Positions 35,984 through 46,752 of a stretch of 64,000 nucleotides of DNA are shown in pieces; the first letter of the stretch is position 1; each line of letters opens with the position of its first letter. Source of the DNA: Halichondria panicea. Its lineage: Eukaryota > Porifera > Demospongiae > Suberitida > Halichondriidae. The stretch spans positions 7,394,273 to 7,458,272 of the forward strand of contig NC_087378.1 of assembly GCF_963675165.1 (NCBI RefSeq). The letters are read 5' to 3'. Under the pieces are notes generated by a model. The model saw only the letters and a list, made by a program, of their open reading frames with translations, searched no databases and was not told where the DNA came from. The position numbers were made by a program, and so were the translations under genes.

Positions 35984-36745
35984 GATACAATTTCCTCTGG
36001 ACCCTGTGGAGACAATGGACATAAATTAAAACCAAAAAAAATGTAATGGAAACTTATTCCTCATCACCTAGCATGTACAGTATTCTAAAATTGCAGGTAG
36101 AAAACCACAGGCATTCTGCAAATACTTAACCTTTATACGTACCTTACCTGTATTTGCTGTAGCTTCCACCACAAACTTGTAGCTAGCTTTTACGCTCAAA
36201 ACACGTGCTTGTCTAGTTTGCAGACTAGCCCCTCCCTTATCTAGCCCTCTTTGATCTGAGCTCATCCTTCCTCAAAAAGTGGGTCGGAGTTCAGGCCGGA
36301 GAGAGATCTAGTTCCATATGCCATATGGCTCCATCTGAACACAAGCGACAGACTGTACTTCTATATTAAAGACTTGCAACTGGTGACTGAACTGTGCTCG
36401 AGATAGGAAGAGGTTAGTGCTATATATCTACATCCACTTTAGTACCTAGCCTGCTATATAAACAGTATATTATTAGTTATAATTATTTTTTGTCCAGCTA
36501 TAATTAATACTCTACCTTTATGCTACTGAACAATCATATTTATATTGTTTATGTTTTCCATTTCTCGAGGTACTCTGTGGTTCTTCTCACAATTAACAGT
36601 TACATACTATAACAGCTCTCACCCACCACCCATTATTAGCGCATACTTAATACACCTACATCTAACCTAGGTTTATAGGGTTGATAACGGTGAGATAATG
36701 CATTTCTGACGCTAACATTTCCTTCTTTCAGACTCTATCGACTAA
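35984..36745. promoter_or_regulatory. Divergent promoter, LITAF gene / CARD gene
   Basis: It contains the probable LITAF leader exon (donor near 36148 on the minus strand) and a plus-strand leader exon ending at a GTTAGT donor near 36411, joined to the acceptor at about 36730. Transcription presumably starts within 36280-36400 in both directions. Confidence 0.45.
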
Positions 36746-38825
36746 ATGGATCTTTACTCGAATATGGAAGAGGATTTCATTGTTGTGACTCCCTCTGAAG
36801 CCGGGGAGCCTCCCCTGGAGTACTGTGCCCAAGATGAATCCAGGTGCATTGACATTCAATTTACCAGGAATTTCGTTATTAGAAAACATTGTGGTGTTTC
36901 TAAACAAGCAAAGTACATATATGTGAGTTTGTTTATAGTTGCACAATATACTTACTTCCAGGCCTAAACTGTTTGGAGTCTGGGGTGCTTTAATGCCTGT
37001 GGGTAAAGCAGTCACCTCTCTGCTGTCAAGTTTCTTGGACAGCCACAAGAAAGGTACTACTATGAACAATGTTACAGTGGAAGAGGTTTCTCCACCAAGA
37101 CACGAGTGTGCCCCGGCAAATGAGACACAAGAGTCAGAGTCTAATCTAAAGCCCGGTATGTTGGTGAAGACATACACATTTTCGGGAAGTACCCAATCTA
37201 CTGTCACTAGTAATGAGCTTAACAATTGATTTATTGACATTAAGATTAGTAGCACTCAGTTTACGTAAAGTAGTTTATACTATTAGCGTATCAAGTTAAT
37301 GGGCCCAGTGTTTGCATACACTTATTTGTAAAACTATCGACTTCTAAGCGATGTTTAATGATCTCAGGTATGAGCATGCCTGACAACTGAAACTTCCCCC
37401 AGAAGGCCCATGCATGAAGGATGTTGTGCCATGTATTAGTTCAGATATGTTACGTACAATTATAAAGAATCTGAATAGTTGCGTATCCTCTGGTTACCTA
37501 GTAACTCTAACTTCATAAAATAACATCTGCCTCTGAGGCTTTGTTCTCCTTATACAGTCAATAATAATTACCATGTGTTTTTCAGACTCTCATGCAAAGA
37601 GAAGAAAATCTTTGATCAGGTCCAAAGCTATCTCATCAGCTAGTGAGACAGAGACTGAATATTCTTTTCATCGCTTCAAGTTAAATTCCAAGGACAATTC
37701 AACTGACGATTATTTTGTTCTAAAAGTGAAGACAAGATCCACAAGTTCTCTATCATCAGGTCTAATATCACCCACCACGGAAAATCAATCATTACAGAAC
37801 CTGGCAGAAACTCTTTATAAAAACGACAGTGGTATACCTGAGGAAGTTGAGAAGGATAGTCCTGCAATGTTGGAGTTTGAACAAGCATTCTTTAACCAAG
37901 ACTCTCCTGTCATCATCAGAAGAGGTAGCGGAATGAGTAATAAAAAGTCTATCTCCCTTCCATCAAGAGTAAGTTTGTATGTGTAGCAGTGGTTAGACTG
38001 GTTAGCTGGGCTCAACCACAGACTGGGGTGGTTGGTTGCCAATGGTGTGGTCCTTGTTACCACTCGTGTAATTAGCCAACAATGTTCACCACAACTTTGA
38101 GCAGAATAAATCATGATTTCATTTTACACACAAGATCATGAATAATAATTGTTCGCTAGCCCTTATTAGTACTGTACATATTTGCAGACTGATATTGTTT
38201 CTCCTGACTCTCTCATCCGTGTCAACTGGGCTCATGCCAGAGGCAGGTATGTGGCATGCAGTGTGAATGCATGGTGTGTGTGGAGTCTATGTGTTATAGT
38301 GTCCCTCAACCCTCAGGCTTTGGGACACTATATCACATAGATACCTCATGTTCAACTATAACATGTATGGCAGTATAGTATGGTGACTTTACCCTTACAG
38401 CCTGCAACCTACCACAAATCTATGCTCAAATGGACACATACTTGAGAGTACTACCTCGGAAAAAAGGCTGTCAGGTAATACCTCAAAATCAATGGTTAAC
38501 TAAACTGGTTAATTAATTTTGCTCTTTTTTTACAGAACAAGCAATCAAGGATATCGTGAAGATCCATTGTGACGATTTTGTCAAGTACTCGAACTGGAAT
38601 ACCCTTCTTCCATATCTAGAGGCTGCTGAACTGTTGGACCCTGACACGAAAGATAAACTGATGAGCCATTATGTTGGTGAACATGAGAAGAGTCTGTTCT
38701 TCTATCTAACAGCTTTACCGTCGCAAGGTAAAGCTGCGTATACCACATTCTACAAGTGTCTAATGCAAGAGAAAGAACATGCTGGTCACAAAACATTGCA
38801 GGAATACTTTAACCCGTTCTCTTAA
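36746..38825 (+). CDS. CARD-like domain protein
   Basis: Six exons: 36746-36843, 36962-37155, 37586-37968, 38188-38246, 38401-38474, 38536-38825; 365 residues with consistent phases. The N-terminal 270 residues are Ser-rich and low in predicted order (SLSSGLISPTTENQSL). The last exon encodes a six-helix death-fold bundle most like a CARD: WNTLLPYLEAAELLDPDTKD, FFYLTALPSQGKAAYTTFYK, AGHKTLQEYF. It has no signal peptide or membrane helix, so is probably a cytosolic adaptor. Its CARD is not closely similar to those at 21.1 and 26.9 kb. Its position beside the receptor cluster suggests a related pathway, which is inference. Confidence 0.78.
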
Positions 38826-39022
38826 TTAGTGACAATAATGTGTCAAATGCTGTCCAACCCATTCTGTGTAATAATTATGATATCCCGTGTATCTACTCAA
38901 TTATTTCATTGTACATTAAAAATAAATATCTATTTCATTGTATAATTATTTGCATCTGTTGAAAAAAATAACTACGTTTTCTGTGTAATAATGTATTTAC
39001 AAAATAACTATAATAATTATAT

Positions 39023-40102
39023 CTAATTTGCTCTTAGGTTAACTGGATTGTCCTGTCTTCCTGCGTTAGGTTTGGGTGGCTTGTTCAGAGGTACTAATTT
39101 CTTAGCCTTCTTAGCAGTCTTTACCTCGTCGACGTGTTCTGACTTCTCTCGAAGCTTATCCCTCAGTGAGCTCAAATAGGCCTCTCGATTTTCTGTTGTC
39201 ACTTCTTGTTTCTTTTGTTTGATGCTTGTTAGCTCTGTCTGCATCTCAGCAAATTTATCCAAAGCGTCCCTGACTTGTTTGTCTCGCTCTTCTTTTGCTC
39301 TTAGTCTCTCAACAATCATTTGCTCTCGTTCCTAGGGAGGAGGTGACAATTCATAATTAACTAATTAGTTAGGTGTTGATGGGTGTGTGGAATTTTGTTG
39401 CCTTACCTTTTTTCGTTGTACCACTAATTTTTGTTTTTCTTGTAGCTCTTGATACGAAAGCCTCTTTCTTCGTTTAGCACTGCTACTAAACACTGGCATC
39501 TGTGGTGACAAGTTGTCTCCGACAACAACATCGAATGCCACGCCTCCTCTTGATACCGGTCTCTTGAGGATGCTCGGAGAATCAGGTAGCTCACCAATTA
39601 TCTTCTCTGCAAACTTGACATGTCTTATACCATTTGGGAGAGGCTGCTCTTTCTCAGATGAGTTGCTTCCTGTAGACTTAGATCTACCTCTATCGTTGTT
39701 GACACCTGAACCGTCAATGGATAAAGATGGTTTCTCCAGCTCTCCTGGAATGCTGGCATTTTCTCTCAGGGTTTCATCAGATTTGTCAGTGATGATCTCC
39801 TTGTACTCTTCCCCCAGGCCACTGTCTCCACTAGAAGCACTTGCTTTGGATTTGCCTGAGATATTTCGAGAGCTAATTGATGTGACTTCAGAGGCTTGAG
39901 CATCCTGCTCGATCTCAGAACTCAATGATGCTGTGCTGCCACTCTGTAAGGCATCGCTCGATCGTGCTTTTCTTTGTCGAATTTTCACACTCTGTCTGCT
40001 TCCGGTGAGGGAAATACTTGAAGAGGAAAGGTCTTGAGATTCAGGCGGTGGTTTCGATGGTGCTAACTCTGGAGCCACCACATTGGATGAACCACAACCC
40101 AT
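39023..40102 (-). CDS. Stathmin-domain protein, N-myristoylated (STMND1-like)
   Basis: Two coding exons: 39407-40102 and 39023-39331; 334 residues. It begins MGCGSSNVV: Gly2 for N-myristoylation and Cys3 for palmitoylation. A long Ser-rich region includes RHVKFAEKI and SILKRP. The C-terminal third is a charged coiled coil matching stathmin (YQELQEKQKLVVQRKK, TTENREAYLSSLRDKLREKS, EHVDEVKTAKKAKK). Stathmins bind tubulin dimers; the membrane-anchored, long-N-terminus layout matches vertebrate STMND1. A 5' untranslated exon joins at the acceptor just upstream of the start (about 40117). Divergent from the syntaxin gene. Confidence 0.78.
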
Positions 40103-40229
40103 CTTGTAATTTGATCTGTTAAAATAAAGTTTCCATTATGTAGCTCCTTGCTAAGTCAATAAGCTTACCTTTAATTTGTCAATGCAGACTTCTTGTCAAC
40201 CAAAAAATAATCTTTTTTGCTTTTGATGA

Positions 40230-40503
40230 TCAGTCCACTCACTGCTTTTTTAATGCAGATGTGCAGTTGCCATGGTGTTTGCTTACTGGGTAACGCTATA
40301 GCTTTTTTGCAAGTCACGTTGTTTACATGGCAACGTGCATAGAAACCAAACGCGTGGGTGGCTCAGTTAGTTTCCATGGAAATAACAAGCTTAGGTCTTG
40401 TGACTAAACCATGTGACTGTATAGCTGAACTGATGACGTACACTAAATAAACATCCCATCTCCTGAACATCGACATGAACAAGATCAAGAGGTAGTTTGC
40501 AAA
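40230..40503. promoter_or_regulatory. Divergent promoter with RFX X-box-like motifs
   Basis: Three motifs resemble the RFX X-box (GTTNCCATGGNAAC): GTTGCCATGGTGTT at 40266, GTTTACATGGCAAC at 40321 and GTTTCCATGGAAATAAC at 40370. The middle one is near-perfect and palindromic. RFX factors control ciliary genes across animals; STMND1-type proteins are associated with ciliated cells, so ciliary control of the minus-strand gene is plausible. Confidence 0.5.
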
Positions 40504-42712
40504 ATGAATGACAGATATAACAGCTATCAAGAGTTTAATGATTTCTCCAACATGGGTGACACAGGTAGGCTACCTGACATTGTGTGTATCTATCTGTTCT
40601 AGTTGAATTGAGGCTTCCCCTTTCCTAGTTTCTCAAGATTTGTAATGACTGAAAGCATTCCACTACTAAAGTTACCCAGTAAGTGTTGGAGCCCACCCGT
40701 GTGTAGATCTAATTCTTACTAAGATTTATAATACTGTGTTCTCGTCATGTCTTAATTAATAGTTGACGTAGATCTACACAATTATTTTATTGACTGGGGT
40801 AATTCTTGTGCACAGGGCAGAGCAGAGGCCCGCCCTCACAAGATGTAGCTCTGAAAGAGCTTCAGGAGAATGTTCAACATTTCTGCAACAACCGTAAGCT
40901 GTCAACAATAATAGAGATGTGTTTAAATGCGCTACATGTATTATATGTGCACACTTTCTGTGATCAATAGCTATTCTGTTCTGTTGTAGCCTGTGAATGG
41001 TGTGAATGTGTGTAGCCTCTTTGCTAAGAATGTATAGCTTGTCCGTACTTACCTACTATTGGCGATACTACTATACCAGTGCAGTCACACTAAGATTTTG
41101 TTTATAATTATAGCCTATTCACGTGTGCATGTAATACTCTGCGTGCCACTATTAACCTTTACTCCTTTAACCCCTGCGTTCCACCATTAACCGCTACTCC
41201 TTTAACCCCTTAGTGACTACTATGGAGAGAAGAGTTCGACTGCTAAATACTGCCCAGGATAACTCAAGACTCAGACAGGAAATGTATGTGACACGTACAT
41301 TAGCGTTGTCTGTGTACTCATTGTGTGTGTCTTGTTCTTCCTCTCCAGTATCACACTCACAACGGATACAGTTCAACTGGCAAAGATTGCCGACAGTGCA
41401 GTTCGAAAGGTCAAGCAGTATGCAAGGTCACTATCTCCGGTAAGTTTAAGCCTCTTTTGTATATCTGAGTGCCTCACAGTGTATGTGTTATTGTTATCGT
41501 AGAATATAAATTATCGTAAATGATAATTTAAATTATGTTTTCAATTTGACAGGCGGAAAAGATGCAATTTGATCGTTTGGTGAACACATTTTCATCTTCA
41601 GTTAGCAAGTTTCAGGATATTCAGCAGGTATGTATGTGTGTATGTATGTATGTGTGTATGTATGTACACTTGTTGCTACCACGTGCTTCATTTCCCATTC
41701 ACAACAGATGACGTCCAATCTCGAAAAAGAACTGATCACAAAGGCCCGATCATCATCAGTCAACAGGAGTGTAAGTGTGGGCATGCAGGACTGTCTAGAT
41801 TAATGTAGCCTGTATACAGCATCCCAGCTACTAATGTAAAGACTGTTGATGTGTGTAAATGACATATTTATCTCGCCACCACCCATGCAGGGTTCCTCTG
41901 GCAACAGTTTACCAGAGAGTGAGCGTGAAAATGCAAGATTGGTGGATCACGACATGTGAGTAACTTGACAATAATGGATATAATTATACGTACTGTGTTC
42001 TCTTCAGGTCTTCCCGAATGTCCCAGACCCAGGTTGTGGTGGACACAGACACACTGGCGGTGGAGCAGAGAGAGAGGGAAATGAGGCAACTCGAGGTAGG
42101 TCTCCCTGACTATGTACTGATGACTGGCTTATTAGGTAGGGGAAAGCTCTTGGGGGGTAATATCTAACCACCATTCCTAGCCAGTATAGTTAGCCTAAAC
42201 AGAAAGCTCCTATTACTTTTATATACATGTACATACGCATATAGATATTGAAATTTGCTGTGATGATTGTGTTATTTGTCTACTCATACAGCATGACATC
42301 ACAGATATTAATGGTATATTTCGAGACCTTGGCACTCTGGTGAATGATCAGGGAGACATGATCGGTAAGAGGAAATGTGTCCATATCTTGCTTGTATGTA
42401 TGTGGCTGTATTGATACCTTCCATTGATGCATGTGATACTATTTGAATTTTGCTGCAGACAATATTGAGGTGAACGTTGAACACACTGGCGTCAAAGTTG
42501 TTGCCGGTAATAAGCAGCTGGAGAAAGCTGTCAGCCACAAGGTAAGTGTCTATGAAATACGTAAAATGAGTATGACTATTTTTAATCCTTTACAGAGGTG
42601 TTCCCGGAAGCTCACCCTGTGTATCGCCTGCTTTGCTGTTACAGGTGTTGTGATTATCCTCATTATAATCATCTCGCTCGTTTGTTCGCTGGGTAAAGTT
42701 TGCCACTCGTAA
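40504..42712 (+). CDS. STX7: Qa-SNARE, syntaxin-7/12-like
   Basis: Eleven exons: 40504-40564, 40816-40893, 41214-41283, 41349-41439, 41553-41627, 41708-41770, 41891-41955, 42008-42095, 42292-42364, 42459-42541, 42596-42712; 287 residues. The N-terminal helical (Habc) region covers roughly residues 25-140. The SNARE motif runs EREREMRQLEHDITDING through GTLVNDQGDMIDNIEVNVE, with the central-layer Gln in NDQGD. It ends in a C-terminal membrane anchor (FAVTGVVIILIIIISLVC) with only a few luminal residues. The family mediates fusion of early/late endosomes and lysosomes. STX7 and STX12 cannot be separated here. The very short 3' spacing (about 200 bp) to the ankyrin gene is notable. Confidence 0.88.
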
Positions 42713-42926
42713 TGAAACGTTTGAAGCATCAACAATTTAGCAGATCTGTTATTGTGGTTGGTGTAGCTGTTGTTTTTAACCTGCGTGTGTTTTGTCAGAA
42801 TCTCTGTTTTTGTTCGCGCTCTTAGAGCTGCGTACTGCAATAACTATTTCTTTGTGCATTGACCCTGTTCCCAATAATAAGGCAATGGTCGTCATAATTA
42901 TTATTGTTAGTGATATCTCCTTGGAG

Positions 42927-43745
42927 ATGAGTGAGTTGCACGAAGCTGCCTCTACAGGGAATCTAGAGCTACTTGAAGAGGAGCTTGCTAGGGGACTGAA
43001 CCCTAGTGAACCTGATTCAGAGTGGGGAGGCAAGACACCGTTGCATATAGCCTGCTCAGCCGGTCACAAGAAGTGTGTCTATGTGCTCCTCCAAGCTGGA
43101 GCTGATGTGAATGCACAGACTGATAGCGGCTGGACTCCTGCTCACTGTGCTTGTGAGACTGGACGGGTATGGTATGCGTTAATATCGTATCTCTGAAAAT
43201 GACCAGTTTTGCAAGGATCATAACGCAGATGCTAGATTTCCTATTATAAACAATAGATATTATATAGGCCTACATCATCTGCTATAAGTATAAATGATAA
43301 CCTCCCTCCCCCTCAGTAGTGGTACCGTATAGCGGGTAATTTTCGTTGGTGCAAATTTTCGTACAAACTATCCATCAATTTACAGCTCAGGATAGTGACG
43401 TTGAATCTATTGCGGTAGAATAATTTCGTAGTTTTAATTTTCGTATCAATACGAAAATGTCTACCATACGAAAATAACTCGCTATATGGTAAGGTGATTT
43501 CCCAAAACCAGAAACATAACTTTCTTAATTTTGTTGATTTTAATGCATAGCCTGTATGTATTTGATCTCAGGTCCACTGTCTTCAATATCTGCTAACAAG
43601 TGGATGTGAACTAAGGGCTGATGTATGTGGCGACTCCCCTACTGCCATTGCAAGAACCTACGGACACACAGAATGCATAAAACTGATCAAAGAACATTTA
43701 GAATCATCAGTAGGTAGTGATAATTGTTCTGAGCAGAAGAGATGA
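42927..43745 (+). CDS. Small ankyrin-repeat protein (ANKRD66-like)
   Basis: Two exons: 42927-43166 and 43572-43745; 137 residues. It starts MSELHEAASTGNLELLEEEL and has about four ankyrin repeats (GKTPLHIACSAGHKKCVYVL, SGWTPAHCACETGRVHCLQY, GDSPTAIARTYGHTECIKLI). The size, the SGWTPAH repeat and the GDTP/GDSP repeat resemble vertebrate ANKRD66. The open frame extends upstream of the chosen ATG, but that part is hydrophobic and non-repeat, so the internal Met is preferred. Partner unknown. The intron holds a MITE (43326-43488). Confidence 0.8.
43326..43488. mobile_element. MITE, CGTATAGCGGGTA family, copy 3
   Basis: CGTATAGCGGGTAATTTTCG at the left and a degenerate CGAAAATAACTCGCTATATG at the right, in the intron of the ankyrin gene. 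The interior differs from copies 1 and 2. Confidence 0.7.
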
Positions 43746-44231
43746 ATGACTTTTTTTTTTATTGCAATTTTTGTGTGGGGGGCAAGTTTGGAATTGGGGG
43801 GGTAATCTATTAATTTTTTGAGGGAATGTTGTTTTAGTGGGCAGAGCCCTGCCCCCTGCATGCATGCAATAGCGAACCCCACCCTCTTTTTTAGTGCGAA
43901 CACAATCTTTCTCTCAGCTCAGCACAGCAGAAGTTTTTGTGGAGTCTACTAGAGCCCTAACAAGAGCAAGCATCAGGACGCAACTGTAGAGGTAAGCTTG
44001 TTTCGTCTATCTAGAGGTAGTAGCTAGTGCATGCTATGTAAAGCAAGCAATTGTCTCCGAGACACTTATCAGTGTGTTGAGATGATAACAAGCAAAGCAT
44101 CTGTTTACACACAAGTGTCTCTCTGTACAAGCAGCTTGTATAGGCTACATCCACACTGTACTTAGCAATAAACACTGCTGTGTATAATTATCACATAGAT
44201 TAATCTCCCCTCACTCCTCCCAGTAAAAATA
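43746..44231. promoter_or_regulatory. Gap holding the leader of Src-family kinase 1
   Basis: A 5' untranslated exon ends at a GTAAGC donor at 43992 and is joined to the acceptor CCTCCCAG at 44223, eight bases before the kinase start codon. Transcription probably begins within about 43880-43930. The rest is G-rich (GGGGGG near 43780 and 43797). Confidence 0.55.
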
Positions 44232-46686
44232 ATGGGTTGTGCACAAAGTTCCGCAACAGATGCGGTTCACGATACTCGAGCTGGAGACCCAAACTTAGTC
44301 TCCAAACAATATGGCCCCCCACCATCCCATCAGCCGGCAATCAGGATGACCTCTGTCGGCTCTCCAGGGGGTCCAATGCTCTCCCCTGGTCTTGTTAACG
44401 GAGTACCACCTCATGTCCCACCCTCAATACCCCCTCCCCTACCCGAAGAGAGAGGACAACAGTACATCTCACGATTTGCTTATCAAGCAAGGACATCAGA
44501 GGACTTGAGCTTCGAGAAGGGAGAAAAATTGAGAGTAAGAGATATGTTTTTGATTGTAAAATTTAAGTGTTAATTTTCAGTTGGGACTAGATTATATGCC
44601 TTATACGCACCCTTGATATCGATAGTATGCTGTCATTGTATTCGGTGTCCAATTTTTATGGCCGGCGAGCCCAATTGCTTGTGGTGGTGGAGGTACTGAG
44701 TGTTAGATATGCTTGTGGGTAGGTGTACACAGTTACACTGTTGTGCTATCTCATGTGCATATACAGTGATGATAGCTGCAAAGAAACGAAAGCCGACTCT
44801 TAAGATCAGATGGGTGGTTGGTGTCCAGGAATGTGGGGGAGGGTGTATGTGTGTTTGTGTGTCATTCCATTCCCTGGAGCAGCTTAGTTAGCAGAGGATG
44901 TGTTCACAGGAATTCTTGTAAATTTACATGCTAACTATAATTATGCTTACTTTAAAGCAGTGGGATTCACTACTACTAGTCTAATTATGTGATTTATGGT
45001 ATGTGATTTCTTTTCTCATAGGTGATCGGAGACACTGCGGGGGATTGGTGGCTGGCTAAGTCTGTCAAGAGTGGACAGGAGGGATACATCCCTAGAAACT
45101 ATGTGGCAGCTTTGGCTACCTTTGAGGCTGAAGAGTAAGTCACTCCATGCATACACTGTTACTTGAGAGAGAGCTTGAGTATACGTATTGGAGATTAAAG
45201 AGCTGTACTGTTTTTGAGTTATGTACACACAATGCTGGTGCTTTGGTTTAGGAATTCCACTGTGCAGTTAGCATTGAAAGCCTCCATATTGTTATAAGCT
45301 ACCATGTATGGGTCAAATAAGTAAACCATTCCATTAGACCACTAGTCAGTTAGTGTTGAAGCACTTGCTAATATAGGTTGAATACCTACAGCTGACCTCA
45401 ACACTTCAGTGTTTTGTATTTTAGGACATTATCGTGTCCATTTTCCAACTTTCTGTTTGCTTCTGGCTTCTATTGTTCTTTTGCTTACGCTCTCTTGGGA
45501 CAACAATCGCCTTTTAATGGACTCTATTTCATATCCCTTCATTCGGTTGGCTGAAGTAATTCTATCAACTGTTATTTGAGCCACACACAGAGCTTCCCTA
45601 GTAGCCAAATATGCGGACAGCTGCTATGATATGTGCCCCAGCAGGAATTTTGAATACAGAGCACATATTGAGAATAACTTAACCTAGCTAGAACCATAAG
45701 TGCTTTCACTATTGATTATTGTGGTTAACGGACAGTGATCAGCTTTTCCCATTTTGTCCAAGCTGCTGGTTGTGTATAAAGATGCTATGGCAACACAATT
45801 GATTTGGCTGGCTATGAATCGTGAACATTTCCGTGCATGTGTCTTTAATTAAAATTATTAGCAATAATTTCTGTAGCTAGGCTGCTCAATCGAATGGATT
45901 GTACTTGTCTGCGCATATATTATCATAACTAGCATCATGGGTGGCTTCTACTGTATATAATGACCCTGTCTTTCATGTTGAATGTCAGTACATGTTAATG
46001 AAGGCTAGCCTCTTTTTGTGTGGCATCTAATGAACTGGAGTGTAATGCCTGGAACACTATAGACAGATTGTGAGAAAATGTCACTTTTCTCAATGTTGTA
46101 AGTGGCTTCCTATCGGCTGTAATGTACAGTATGTGATTGGATACTACAATAGCAAGTGTAAGCTCCCACACTGTCACGCATACCCACACAAAATACCCAC
46201 ACAAACTTTGGTTATTCCTAGACATACTATATGTAAGGTTATACTTCTTATCTGTTGGGTTTAGAGTTTAAATGCTAGACATGACATTGTTTTCTAGATA
46301 TTTTTGTGATTGTCCATAACTTGAGTTAGGCGTATCCAATTTCAAAAAGAAAAAGTCCATGCTGTAGCTCTTAGCTGCTCAAAACCCACTGACTAGCTTT
46401 TTAAGCTCTTGAATGAAACACACAGTTAATAACATGTGATGAGCCCGTATGCATCAGCATGCCTCTGGAATGGTAATGATAACCATTACCTGTGTCAGCT
46501 ATACCATAGTCCCGTATTAAAATACATTCATGTGTTGTTCACTACCGTGTACATATGAATACTCTCTGTGCTACCCCTGAAGGTCAGCATTTCCGTCTAT
46601 ATAGTTGAGAACAGAATATGGGTGTTCCCTCTGGAACATTAAATGTAACCTGGCACTATTTAATCATTGTGGTTTCCTTGACTTAG

Positions 46687-46752
<66 letters not shown>

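Noticed and set aside
37041-37086. Possible 24-bp intron (GTACTACT...TTACAG) in the CARD gene
   Set aside because: Too short to be an intron; the frame stays open through it, so it was kept as coding.
42792-42926. Upstream extension of the ankyrin protein
   Set aside because: The in-frame extension lacks a proper ATG at its start and is hydrophobic and unlike ankyrin repeats; the internal Met was preferred.
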